The notes under the pieces: model-generated
Database searches by the model: none
Told to the model about the DNA's origin: nothing
The model's input: only the letters and a program-made list of their open reading frames with translations
Translations under genes and position numbers: made by a program
Source of the DNA: Pagrus major
Lineage: Eukaryota; Chordata; Actinopteri; Spariformes; Sparidae
Direction: 5' to 3'
Length of the DNA: 64,000 nt
NCBI RefSeq assembly: GCF_040436345.1
Contig: NC_133230.1
Location: forward strand, 29,508,551 to 29,572,550
In this document: positions 35,844 through 49,113 of the stretch, in pieces
Position numbering within the stretch: the first letter of the stretch is position 1
Layout: each line of letters starts with the position of its first letter

Positions 35844-38800
35844 CTGACCTCATTGCTCCTGCATTATCATTATTTTCCCAGTCAGTCACTACGCTGGGAC
35901 TCAGAGAGGCTCCGCACCAGGAAATACGTACGATTTCCCCCATGTGCGCACACACACACATATGTCCAGGGGAGAGGAAATGTAGTTACGACAGCCCTGA
36001 ACCGAGAGGTCAGAGGTTACCATTACAAATGGCTCACTCTCACGTTCAGCCATTCAAAAGGCACACTAATCACACACTCTCTCTCTGACCCTGAACCCCT
36101 CTCTCTGGCAGTGCTACATGATCGTACATCTCACGGGTGGAGATTTCATTTGCAGGGCCCTATTTTCTCACCAGAAGTGTTTCCTCACTAATGTCTCAAG
36201 AGCAGAACAGTTGATAAAACACCAAGCCATCGGTGAAAGAAAAAACAGAACATGCCACCTCTTCAACATCATGCCTGTTTCCATCTCTAGGACAGAAACC
36301 AGCAACCTTTTCCCCCTTCATCGCCTCGATGGCACTCCCTCTCATACTTTTTGCTCCATTTCTCCCCAGCCTGTTTCTCCCTGCCGAGCCCTGAACTCCT
36401 GCCAATGGCTGTTAGAGGAATCTGATTTGCGTTGATTACATTAACATCCTCCAGATGTTCATAGTCAGAGATCTGACACCTCTGTCCCACAACTGTCTCA
36501 TCTCAGAGTGCAAAGAGATGCAAGGCTACGTCTTGTCAGAGCCGTGAGGGAATGCGCTATCTCAGCAGAAGAAACACAGGCGGACGTATGAGATGGACTT
36601 GGAGTGGGTTCAAAGGAAATGAGGTGTGAGCTTTAAAGAAAAATAGAGTTGAGGAGGAGATGATGTGAGAGACAGAGGGAGCTGGATGCAAGTGAGTGAT
36701 CCAGTAAAGAAGACACTAATGTGTGCAAGAATAAGGAAGTAAAACCAGAGAAAGCAACCTTGACGGAAGGAGGTGAGTCTGTGCAGAAGAGGAGCTGGAG
36801 TGTTTGAGAGGAAGTACTCAATTGCCCGAATTGGTCGATCTGTTTGGTCTTGTCTTTACAGGGTTTGGTGATTGTTGCATAGCCTCAGGAAGTAGCCAGC
36901 CCCCTGGGTCTTCATAAGGGAACGTGATCCTTTAAGTAAGCCCTGACACAGTCCTTCATGATTGCCCTCCTCTTCAGAAGTCCTTTACTATAGGCTCTAC
37001 TTCAGGCTCCGCTGTAAGCCTCACTTTGACTTGAGGAGAAGACTCCACACCTCAGAGGGATCAACACTGAGGCCAAACCAGGCATTCAAAACAAACCTAC
37101 ATTTGGAAAACAGAATTACAAGCTGCAAAACATGATGATTGGTTAGTGTGGGTCAAAAGTCTTGTCTCGCACTTTAAGTCAGTGTTAACTTTTTCAATGT
37201 AAAAACCACAATCTTTCCCAAGTCTTTACCAAGTGCCATGAAAAAAGTTGAATCTTGCTTCAGTTGCCATGAGCTGATTTGTAGGAACAAGACTAGAAGA
37301 GACCACAGACCACACAAAGTTTATCAATGTCGATACGTGATAATGTAATGTAAAGTAAGTATACTGCCAACGTTTTTGGATTTGTTCCCTGAGGACCATG
37401 AATGTCATGGCAATCGACTGTCTAACTGAGCGACATTGACAGAGTTTGGTTACCGCAAACAAACTACAGTTAAGTTTAGGGTACATGGATTGCAATCAAA
37501 GTCAAACAGGAAACAGCTCTCCCTCGCCCCAACCTCACTTTCTGCTTCAAGTGTAACTGACACCTAACATGATCATTATTCCTGAACATACTCTAATTGC
37601 TTGAGATAGTGGGCTGAGGTTTGTAGAAGAAGCTGCATGTTTCCACGTAACAAAACCCACTAGCTATGGGTAAATACATATTGTATGGCATGTGTATGTA
37701 TAGCCTATATCATGGACGTGCCATACTTTGTCTGACATGGGAATGGCATTGCTCATGTTAGAAAATCTTAGTGCCGCTCTTTGAAGAGCAGAAGTCACGA
37801 TGTATCAGTGTTGAATGATCCAAGATTGGAAACAGTTTGGAAATTCTTACTGACACCCCAGAGATGATCAAATGTGTGTGTGTGGGATCATGTTTCCTCC
37901 ATATTTTCCTCTCAGCACATTCCAGATCGTCCTCCAAGTGTTGTGCTTGTATGTGAGCCATGTGAAGCTATGTATCACTGCGATGCATCCTGTACTGGAG
38001 ATCACATTCCTGAAGATTCAGTCAGAAAATATAAAAATCTAAATAAAAAGTTGGATTTGATCAATATTATCCAAATATTCCAACCTTGTTAATGGGTATT
38101 CAAAAGAGTATTAAAGCTCAGCACAAAACACCAATGGATTTTCTTTGTAGTTACTCTTTTCTTCTTTCTTTCTTCACTCCAGTCCCTGCCTGGGATCTAG
38201 GCCAGCATATCAGATGCTAAGGGGGAACAGTGTTTTATATTTGAAGTTTCTTTATACCTTGGACTGTGTAGGTCTGTGTGCATGACTCAGTGGAATTCCT
38301 TTTTGTTATGAGTCCTTTGAGCTCAAGCTCAAATACTATCCTCCCACATGGATAGAGGAAGAGTTGGTGAGAAAGAACTACAGAGTTGAAAAGAGGTGGA
38401 GGACATTGAGTCGAGGATCAGAGAATGTACTTGAGAGGTAGATGAAGAGTAAGAAAACAACTCCTGTGTGGATTCTGTCCTTAACTGGACCAAAAACACC
38501 CAGAGAAAAGTGTTTTGTCGTTCAGTGTCCATGAAAACAAAAACTCATTGGGTCGCACTGGCTCTAACCAGTTTCATCTGTAGAAAGACTCCCTCTCATT
38601 TAACAGTAGACACCATTATCCGTCTACACTGCAGATCCTGAGATAGCAACCATTTGATTGACAGCTCAATTGGGCCGATTTTAGCGTATATGCCCGCCCT
38701 AGAGCCTACAACAGCCAACAAGTGATCGCGTAGACAAATGACCCCCTGTCTCTTCTTTCTCCTTCCTTCTGAGCCACTTACGCGCTTGCTTTTGAATGAT

Positions 38801-41800
38801 TGATGTATCGTGTAGCCAATGAGATTTCAAATCCAGCAACATGTAGTTTATATCAGTTTTTAAAACCATAAACTTGTAAGGTATGCAAAATTATGTAGTT
38901 TTATGTGGCGCTGTGTTCATTTTCAATGACATTATCTTATTTGAACTTGATTTGATTTAATTTAAACCCACTGTGTTTTCCAGCTTGGCAGTTACAGGTC
39001 ATCTGGTTCAACAACAGCTTTAAATTCTTTTTCGGCGAGACTGGGATAGGCGTTTACGTTTTACATAAATTTCCAGGAATAAGAGCAGGCTAAACTCCAA
39101 CATTCCTTCAGCTTCATCTCAAGATGGAGGAAGACAAGCAGAGAACCTCTATCTGCTATTTGTAAACACAGACAACCAGAGGAATCTGAGCTATGAAAGC
39201 TATGGCTTAGGTGCTGTTTACACACGCATGCATACACACCATACTGCATACACACACTGATAACGATGTAGTGCAAACAATCTGCCACTTCTGGGATGCC
39301 AATTTTCACAGCGGGCATGTGCATGCCTGACAGCATTCTTGTTCATGTTTGTGTCAGAATAAGTGTCATTTTTGTGGCACTTCCTCGCCGGGAATGGAAA
39401 TCTATAATTTTGCTCGGTGGAGATTTTCTTTCACAATGAAGACGAGAGGACACTTGTTGACTCAGTGTTGTAATTACACTGCACTGCACTGCTGTAAGTG
39501 CATTCTTTCTATGTTTTGAATTTCCGGTTGACAAAGCCTGAGTGAAACAACAGAAGCAGCACTTGAGGTTGTGCTGACCCTGTTCAATGTCAGCCTGGTT
39601 GGAGGTGTGAAGTCAGCTGCTCTGTGAATACAAATGCCGTTTTTCCCATTAGCACATTAGGCCACACCGAGTCAAACCGAGCTGCGCCAATTTACTCTTC
39701 CATCACCGGTTTTACCGTGCCAAGTTGAGCCATGCCACGAGGATCTTCACAACAGAGATGGATGAAAACAAAACTTTTGACTAAACAAAAATTATTAGGC
39801 TTGATACATCCATTTTGTGTAAATAATTGCAGAAAGTCTGGTTGCCCCTTGTGGACTCTTGGACTCCACATTTACAGACTTCCTAGAAAGCGTCTTTCAA
39901 GTCTTCGAGTCTGCGAGTACATTGATGTCTGCACATTAGAACTAAATCCACATATCCAGCCTCGAATGAGCCCTCTGTCTTCAATTGAACATACTGTGAT
40001 GTGTTCACTGTCATCACGTCGAGTCTGCGAGGGCATTAGACTTCAGGGCTAATATAAGCACCGATAGATATTATTTCTGGCCTAGGTGATTCAAGTAATG
40101 TTTTAATAAAGTACTTGATTTACACATTCATAATAAGTTCTTTTATGTCATGTCCATATTGCAAGGAATTGTGAATTATGGGTAACCACATCAGTGAAAT
40201 CTGTCTCCACCCCAAGTGGACTCTCTGGAAGTCTGCAGAAAGTTCACTCGAAGCTTGCGATTCTGCAAGAGTGGTGAAGTCCGGGTATTTGGATGCAGCC
40301 TTGGATTCAGCTATACCAAAGCTGTACTGATGGAAGCCTGGCCTCTAATGAACAGATCAAGTTGAGTGTGGAGGTCCAAGCAAAGCTTTCGCCTCAGCCA
40401 TGTAAAGAGTGAGTCAATATTCACTTTAAGCCAAGCCTCACAATCATGCAAAATAGGAGAAGAGAAGGTTTGCACCAAATGGCTCATCATGATTAGCAGC
40501 TAAAAACACTATTTCTTAATGTAAAGATTTTGCTTTCTCCTTGACATGCAGTCTAAGTGAGATCAGGGCACTTCTATCAGAAATGAAATAATAAAGGACA
40601 TCAGAAAAGAAAGCGTTGACCGAAATCGTTATTTCTCTCTTTCGCTCTCTCGACTCCATGTTGATGTGTCAAAGCACAATGAACAAAAAACTAACTGTTT
40701 TGCAGCTGCAAGTACTTAACCAATCAGTACCTTTGCTAAGTAATACCCCGCAAGCAGGGACTTTTTGGTGGGTAAAATTATGTTCCTGAAACTTGATTTA
40801 GACCCTGGTCTATAACTTGTGGATCAGACAACAAGCTTTTTGTTACATTTTTAACACATTCACAGAGATATTTCATTTAAATTACATTATTGGTTAGTAA
40901 GGAGATTATAAAGTGCTCCAAGCTGTGTATTTTCTTCAGCTGGAAACATTTTGATTCAGTTTTAAAAATGCTCCATAGCAGCTTCCAAGCGGGGCAAAAG
41001 CTGCTGAATGAAAATTAACTTCCTAACGACTTATGTATGTGAAAGAGGAGCCACTGAACACTCATTAATTTCAGTCTCAGCATCTCCGGGGCTTTCTTAA
41101 TGATCTCTTCATCATGTCATAATGATGATCTACATTCAGGCAAACTCAACACCTGGAATACTGCACACTTTGAATCTTATTCTTGACTTGACCTCTTTCA
41201 GTTCCTCCTCAACCTCCTTCTCTTCTCTCTCTGCCCCAGGGTCATACAGGAAGCAACAGCGCCCTGTTGAGCAGCAGAGCATAGGCAGGATGCCGGGCCA
41301 GTCGTCCCACAGGAAGAGGAAGAGCCCTTGCGTGTTTTCCCCAGAGATACAAAGGGATGATACATGTGTGAAGGACTGTCAGAGAGAGAGACACAGAGAC
41401 ATTTGACTATTTGAGTCAGAGTGTCGGGCTGATAAATGTTCAAAGAATTTACAACATCTGCAGGAGCCAGGATATTGGGTAATAGTGGCTGCGCTGGAGT
41501 TGAGTCACAGATTACTGAGACTCTGCAGACCAAATCCTGATAGCAGGCCATTCATTCTCAGTGACAAAAGAAATAAAGCATCCAGATAAGTGGAGTTAAT
41601 GAAGTAGCAGATATGAAAGATGAGGATATGCAGTTAGTGCTGGACATAGTGCTTCCGGCCCTGGCTCCTGGGAGGAAAGAGGAAATCCTTTCATAAGCAG
41701 CGAGCCTCCACTTGAGACTGACAACACAGTCTAATACCTGAGCTGCAGATTAATCAGCTTCCTCAGTCGCTCCCTGACTTTGCTGATTCACTGAGATGAA

Positions 41801-42208
41801 ACACATAACTTCTCAATGCGTTTCCCTTTTTACAGTTCATGAAATGTGTCGTCCCACTGGGCTTGACACCTCATATAAACCTGCCATTTCTGCTAAAGCG
41901 TTAATGGCCCTGTGACACAGTCGTCCTCGGGGCGAATTGGCTGAGCAGTCGGTCCGTTTGCCTGATCCTGCCCCATTAAGCCACCCTCAGGAAAGATCAG
42001 AGGAGTGACCCTTTTGAATGTGGCCCCACTCCGGCTGCCTCCTGAAGGCAGTCCTCCACCAATTAGGAGCTCATAAACAAGAAGAAGGGGGATCTTTGAA
42101 AATGATAGGGGAGAGGAGAAATGGGGTTGGCTGATTGTGATATGGGCAATGTGTCAGGCTAGATCAAAATAATAAAATTTTTACACCCAAAACAGCGAAA
42201 AATAGGCA
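34100..42208. other. No gene seen; unclassified noncoding DNA with simple repeats
   Basis: It contains the GA microsatellite listed separately and a decayed repeat with CACACCGAGTCAAACCGAGC and ACCGTGCCAAGTTGAGCC words (about 39,640-39,740). Longer open frames (35,522-36,191, 39,732-40,052, 41,122-41,406 and the antisense 41,198-41,551) lack domain signatures, and the first pair simply read through GA repeats. I see no convincing exon. Confidence 0.4.
35761..35842. repeat. (AG)n microsatellite, about 41 units
   Basis: Eighty-two bases of AG with a single GGG interruption (near 35,782). Frames across it encode Arg-Glu or Ser-Leu repeats and are not genes. Confidence 0.97.
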
Positions 42209-43060
42209 AGTGACTCTTCCCATTGCCAGTAGATGAGTTTGCCTTTCTGTTTTTTTACATTTTGGTGTGTTATTTTCAAGTCTTTCAACAGCAACATACT
42301 AAACTTGAACGTACATCATAGCATCGTGCTGGAAGATTAGCATGTCCATCTGGGTGTCATGTTTCCATTACTGCTGACCTGTGAATGAATGCCAATTGTA
42401 CCATTTCCCACTGAAGATGAAAGCCAGATGTTAGTGTTTTCTTTTATCCGGTGTGAAAGCTAAGCTAAGCTTTTACAATTTTTACAATAAAATTAGCACT
42501 TACACAGAAGTTTTTTAAACGCAAGTAAACCCGCTAATAATTGGTGATTGATTTCTTTCCCATTGCCAATTGACGAGTTTTTTCACACAATTTTTCTTGT
42601 GTGTCGTGTTCATGATGGCAAAAAATAGAAAACAATAGAAAGCAGCTGGGTTCATTTTTGAAGTTGTTCTTGTCATGCTATGATGTGTTGATGATGTTTT
42701 CCATCTTACATCGTTCAGCAGTGGCGGAGTCGGGGGGGGGGGGGGGGGTTTCTCAAACATGGGTGCACCACAGTCCATCAGTGCATTCAGTCAGTGCTGG
42801 GTTTGAAAGTGAGACTGAGGTAAAAGATATAAAAATGTAACCACCATTACGTTGCCAGTGGCTTTCATGCAAGATCTTCATGTCCACCTGGATGTTGTGT
42901 TTTCATCACAGCCGATCTGAGCCAGAGCTGATAAACACTGCCGAGTCATTTTTCCTGGGAATGAATGCTCATTGAATCCTTTCCCACTGAAGACTAAAGC
43001 CAGATGCTAGAATGGGATTTTAATCTCGACTTTGTGTGAAACTGAATGATGTCCACCTCC
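42209..43060. repeat. Duplicated repeat blocks with a 17-base G run
   Basis: The block at about 42,209-42,460 recurs in diverged form at about 42,545-42,590 and 42,850-43,050. Shared anchors are CCCATTGCCA, CATGTCCAYCTGG, TTTCCCACTGAAGA and AAAGCCAGATG. A third related copy lies at about 62,650-63,000 (shared AACAATAGAAAGCAGC and CAGATGTTAGTG). A run of 17 G occupies 42,732-42,748. Confidence 0.5.
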
Positions 43061-46000
43061 AGTAAACAATAGATGAAATGAGTTTCTTGATAAGCGCCAG
43101 ATACTTATCTAATCTTACTTTGTGTGTAAGAATGCGTGTCCCCGCTATCTACCATCTGTAAATGACTGGACTACATTCTTTCACCGTGAAAATTACTTGA
43201 CTATCACTTCAGTCATCTTACCACATACAAACACACACTCTCCAGTCAGCTGAGATGACTGTTTAGATATTTTTCATCTGAATCCTCTCAAAGTTCTCCC
43301 GGAGGGAGTTCCACTGTTTTTTAAGGACAGAGGTGACGGGTCAGCAGACTGTTCAGATTAATGCACGACTAACATACAGTGACGGCCCAGAACAGCATAC
43401 CTTCCAGCCAGTTACAACACGACTGAACTGTTGAAGAATTGATGTTGGCACAAGAAAGATAAAACAAAGGTTTTATAGTTTCATTAGACCCTGATTCATC
43501 TTTATTGAAGACTGACTTCTTTAAAACATGTCCATCGTTTATCTTGGATCCCTCCCCTTCAGTCTTTCTTTACATTCCTGGCATGCTCGAGTAGAGTGAT
43601 GACACATGCCCATAAGAATGCCGGCTGAGAGTTTAAAGGACTCCTGTGTGTCTCAATCCTCGTGTACCTCCAGGCCTTTAATCAGTACGAGGAAAAACCA
43701 AGGAGAGGTCTCCACATTTGGGAACTGTAGATGCTTGATAAATGAAATGGGGTCTGTTTACAACTATTCGCTCAAGACATGAATGTAAAATTACAAACTC
43801 AATCCTGGATTGGTTATTTAGCCTACAGTGTTTCTCCAAGCATTCCCTTTACCAAAGCGTGTTTTCCAAAAGTGCCAAGCAGCCAAGCTGTGTGAGCACG
43901 GGAAATCAAACATCTTTTGACAGGAAGTTCCATAGACACACACGGCGAGCAAGTCAGGAAGCTCTGCCAGCTTGGCCCGCCGGTTCATTCATAAATCTTG
44001 ACACACAGAGCATACACACCAGTGAGCTCAGTCAGAGATGCAGCAACTTTCTGACAGGATATGAAGAGGTCAGAGGTCAGCTTAGAGCTGTTGGGATCTG
44101 TGTGGGTGGTTTTAGGGGGTTTACAAAAATAGGAACTGGATCATCCCTTGACTTCGGATGTATCCTCTCCATCTTCAGATGGAGCTGAAATAGGCTGTAA
44201 AGTGGAGAGGAATTTCCTGGAAAGATGCAGATCACATGTCTTGATAGCTCAACTTTTCCTTTCTCTTCTTCTCTCGCCAGGCACAGAGAAAGTAAATGTT
44301 TAAGGTGACCCCTAAGACTAAACCAATTTTTACTGTGCACACAAGGCCGTTGATCATAATAATAAAAAGATTCCTATCGCAAGGACCCTGTCGAAGTTAT
44401 AGCACATTCGGGAGCTCCTCTGCAATTTTATTTTGACTAGAGTCTGACCAGCCATTAAAGAAGACTATAAAAGACAGATATTACAAAATAACCTCACCGG
44501 TGGTGAAGAAATATCTTCCTAAAATTCCTTCCTTGTACATCAACACTTACCTAGAGACCCTCTTTAAAGGGTGACATCACAAAATGTTTTCCACAAGGGC
44601 CCAATTTTTCTCAGAAGGGGAGAACAGTAAAACAGACAGCGGAAGTGCAGCGGAATTGTCAAAAAAGACACTTATTTGCCTGGACTTGCCTCTCACATGG
44701 CCTGTGGTGTTGGGTAATGAATGGGCCCGTGTGTGTAAGGGTGTACAGTATGTGTGACTACATGTGAGTATAGGTGAATAACATCTGTCTTGTCTGACAG
44801 GGATTTTTAAGGTAGGAAAGGAAGTTACAAGACGAAAGTAGTTAAATATGTCGTATATGAGGAAATATGACAGGAGGGCTCGCTACATCATCATCATGAC
44901 TTCTGACCTTTTGTAATCCCGGCAAGGTTAAATGCTATCTGTGGGCTGTGGCATAGCAGTTGTATTACATTGTTGGGCTCAAAACACAGTGCCTACATTA
45001 CTCACAATGTAACCAAGCCTTCAACAGTTTGGTCTTTCCCCCAGATTTGTTTCATTGTCAAACTCTACAGCCTTCATTGTCGCTGACTCGAGTAACATCA
45101 CTTGAGGCAAGTTATCAGACTTCTCGCAGCTCCCTCCCAAAAGGCTTTATACAACTTTTTAAATATATGTAGTAGCACTCTCCAAGACCTGTAAACAGAC
45201 TTTGATATGTAAAATCAGCATAGTTCCCCTTGAAGGAGGGCAGCAAAGATATGTGTGAAGGGTTTAAAGCTCAAGAAGTGAGATACTTCCTTTACTCAAA
45301 AAGTCTGTGTCTGTAGCGCAATTTTGGGGGGGAATGCTAATTCACTTTCTTGACAAGAGTTGATGAGAAGATTTATACAACTCTCATGTCTGTTTGCTAC
45401 ATGGCGGTCATGTCGGCGGTCAACACTTGAGATATAACCTGGTAATTGGTGAACTCTAGAGGTGTTGGTTGGCAGATGTTGTCACCTTTACACAGGGCCT
45501 GGCTGTGGGCTTATTTTTAATGGTCAGATCTCAACAACACGCTGTCAACAAGAAAGCAAATAAGACTGTAGCTCCAAAAATGTGTTTTATGACCTTCATA
45601 TTAAGGTGAACCGTGGGTTCAAACAAATCTGAACTTAAGACAAGTCATTCTGGGATTTCCCTGTAACTCCACCGGAAAATACAAGAATATAATGACTATC
45701 TCTTGTTTATGTTAAAAAATACATCACTATCTATTCTAAACAAGGAATACAAGCTCTGATATGGAGCACCCATGTATCCTCTGTCCGCTCCCCCATTTCC
45801 AGGGTCATCACCCCCTCCTTCCACCTCTCCCAGCCCTCCCTGACCCGTCCTGCCCGGGATGCTCATCCTGTTTCCCTTTAGTTTCCTCTTCCCTGTGGAC
45901 AGGAAATGGCTGGAGCCCACGGATTCAGACACAGAGGGGAGCCGGCAGGAAGTGATCTCACTCCAGCACCTGCAACCAGGAAATAGAACAGCCCAACAGG

Positions 46001-47586
46001 GAGGTGGAGGAACAGGCCGTGGACGCTCACACACATATACAAACAAGTGTCTAACCTGCAAACACCCTCTGACTTCCCCTACAGCTGTTGGCACGGGAAC
46101 CACAACACAGGAAACAGAGTGTGAGCAAAGTCCTCAGATGCACACAGCACAGCTCCTCTTTGCTCAGGAAATATCGCCATATGTCTCACTTTAACACACA
46201 CAGAACATCTTATATATCAACTGGTACAAATAGGACAAAGTAAAAGAAACAGGCTGTGGTGAGTCTTTATTTCTGCAGGACTGTCTTTGCGGTCCTGCTC
46301 AGGGTTATACAGGCTGAGGTAAATAACTTCTACATTAAAGCTCTTATTCAATTTGTGGCATGGGGGATTTTTTTCGTGAGCAGCGCGTGTGCATAATTGT
46401 GTTTGTGCCAGGGGGATATTCCCCCAAGCATAGTTTGTAATCTAAAAAGTTTGAAATTCCATTACTCAATTAGGAAATACATTTTCAAAGTCTTATTGAT
46501 CGCGCAGATGGTCGAGAAATTTGAGCTAACGAGGAGTGGCATCCCACGCCTTGCCTCTGAATCCCTGCTACTGTTGGATGATGACAGTGGGATGAATGTC
46601 TCCTCTGATTCCAGTGTCAGTGTACAACAGCACATCTAAATCTTGGTTTATACATCCCTTTTCTGAAATATGAGACACATGAGAGTGCTGTCAATCTTCT
46701 TATCTACTCTCAGCATAAAAGCGTCTTAGCGTATTTTCCAAATTGTTAAACTATTCCTTTAAATATTCAAGTGGTATTCATCATTCACTCGACATGATGT
46801 CATATATTAGTCGTTTTGCGAGTGTTTGAGTATATAAAATATATGGCCAATAGTATGACACATGGGTATCACGCTGTTCTACTTTCGTGTACATTAGTGC
46901 ACTTCCAACTTCGTAGCAACAGTTTGGGGAATGTGCTAACGGGGGAATAACTGGACTAACTGGAAGTCTGGAGGAGGCAAAGAAGGTGAAGAGGGACTGT
47001 GATAAAAACTGAGGTAAAACGGATGGGCATTCACTCAGTGGAGAGCGCACTGGTGCTGTGTCAAAGTCTGTTCCCACATTGATACGTGTTTCCCTTTACC
47101 ACTGTGTTTCGCAACGGTTAAAAACAAGCACTCTTTCTACGAGATCAGTAAGTAACAAAATCTGCCTGCTTATTAATACAACCGGGTGTTTTACTCTGCC
47201 TTTTTCATAGCACTGAGATCAGGATATCCAGGTCAAACTGGGATTCTTACAGTAGTTTTTTGCTTTGGACAGGAGCCAGGCTGCTAGCAGTAGCCATGTT
47301 GCTGACGCTGTTGCTAACAGAAACACCACAAGGAAAGACCAGGATATATCATGTAAACACCTTATAGTATCTGATTATATGATAAAAGCTGTTAGAGTAG
47401 AGCGACTGTCACTTTCATGAAGTGAATATGTGCTGCCCAGATAGACCTCCTCATTTCCTCCATTAGCCAGCCAGTGGGAGTGTGTGCAATGTGTGTTATG
47501 CGAGAGTATGCTCTCTGCATATGAATTGGCTGCACTTGCAACAGACTACTGTACGTTACTACCCTGAAACTCACAAAGGCTGAGAA

Positions 47587-47647
47587 AGTGAGAGAGCGAG
47601 ACAGAGCGAGAGAGAGAGAGAGAGAGGGAGAGAGAGAGAGAGAGAGA
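47587..47647. repeat. GA-rich microsatellite
   Basis: About 60 bases of imperfect GAGA with a few C interruptions at its left side. Confidence 0.9.
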
Positions 47648-48984
47648 TGTGTGCCAGGCAGATAGTGCAGCCCATTGACATACATTCTCCAGATGGAAAA
47701 AATGGAGATTTACTCCTTTTCTCTCGCTCTCTCTGCCCTCCTCCCCCCTCCAAGTTTAATCAGACTCAGTCGGAGCGGCTCATTCTTAAGTGTGAGCGAA
47801 ACATTTGTATTCTGCGCAGGAGAAGCTTCGTTTCTTTTGAGTGTTATCGCCATGTTGGAGGACCGACGTTGGAAACAAATCTGGACTTTTTCCTCGATCT
47901 TTTCCTCACCCAACCTGCTGCTTATCATGCCAATAAATCTCCTCCAGTCTGTCTGGCAGCATAACTGTTTTCATCGTAACACAATCTGTCATCACACAGT
48001 CTAAAAGTGCAAAACAAGCCTTCTTCTTTGCTTCCCCCCCCCCCCCCCCCTCTGCAGCCCTCTTCACTGTTGTCAGAGTAAGGACCCTTGTGATTCCTGA
48101 GATTCCAGACTCTGAAATACAGATATATTTTCCCACTAGAGCTCTCGTATATCACTATGTATATACTGTAAACATGCCACTGTTGTTTCTACACTGCAGG
48201 CAGATAGGGTTAATATTGTGGTGCTGCCAAATAAACACACTGTAGATATTTATGAGATGGGTCACCCAGTGTGTTCCCCGGACGCCGCCAGCAGGATTAA
48301 ACACTAACACAAGAATGATGCTGCATCAGGAGAGTGGGCGATTTACTAATCTGTCGACTTTGAAGGCTGGGCTAGGCTTTTGGCAAGATGGACCTCTGCT
48401 TTACAACACAGCAGGTTTGTATGAAGTCTCATACTTTCGTACAGCTGTTAAGATTAAATACCTACCTAAATACTAACTTTCTCTTTGCGTTATTAGCTAA
48501 TGTTAACATATTACAGATCATGAAAGCTTTGTTGACACCACCCTCCAGTGTTCTGCCTGCTGCAGCCTGTCTTTCAGCAGGATGTTGAGTGAAGAAATGC
48601 ATCCTGGGACTTCTCTTGGTCATAAGAGACCAAACCTAGCCATTTGGCCCCATTGTCACTCCACAACCCCATTCCTTTTGTGATGACTGTACACCCAAGA
48701 AAAACACCTACAACCCTGAGGAGGAGGTCAGGGTGCCCTTTCAGTGCAGGAATCATGCATCGATTCTCTGCATCGTCATCTGTGTGAAAGTTTCAGATGC
48801 AGAGAGGGGGGACAGTTTTGCTACAGCTCTGATGTGCCTCTGGAGGTAGTATCAGAGCTGCAGCACAGGCGAGCCGGCGTCTGTGTGAATGGATAAGCTG
48901 GAGGCGCAGAGCAGGGGTGTGTTGATCTGATGGTGTTCACAGTCTGACAACTAAACAGATCCTTCACTCATCAAATAAAAGAGT

Positions 48985-49113
48985 GACAACATGATGGACT
49001 CCCTCTGTAGATATAAGAGGCTCATTAAGGTAGAAAATACGCAATTGAAAATATAGTTATGAATATTATATTATATTTCTACCCTCTAAATCCTACACAC
49101 TGGTCCTTTAAAC
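48985..49113. repeat. Fish repeat fragment ending CCTACACACTGGTCCTTTAA
   Basis: The right end matches a very common fish MITE/SINE terminus. The body (gaatattatattatatttct then accctctaaat) fits its 3' portion. The 5' part is missing or too diverged to see. Confidence 0.45.

Noticed and set aside
35522..36191. Two plus-strand frames of 188 and 156 codons
   Set aside because: Both read through the AG microsatellite as Arg-Glu repeats, with no recognisable domain on either side.
43742..44188. 148-codon plus-strand frame
   Set aside because: No recognisable motif, no promoter or splice support, and residues look random.
45696..46103. 135-codon minus-strand frame rich in Gly and Pro
   Set aside because: It arises from a CT-rich low-complexity patch at 45,780-45,900. 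No family match.
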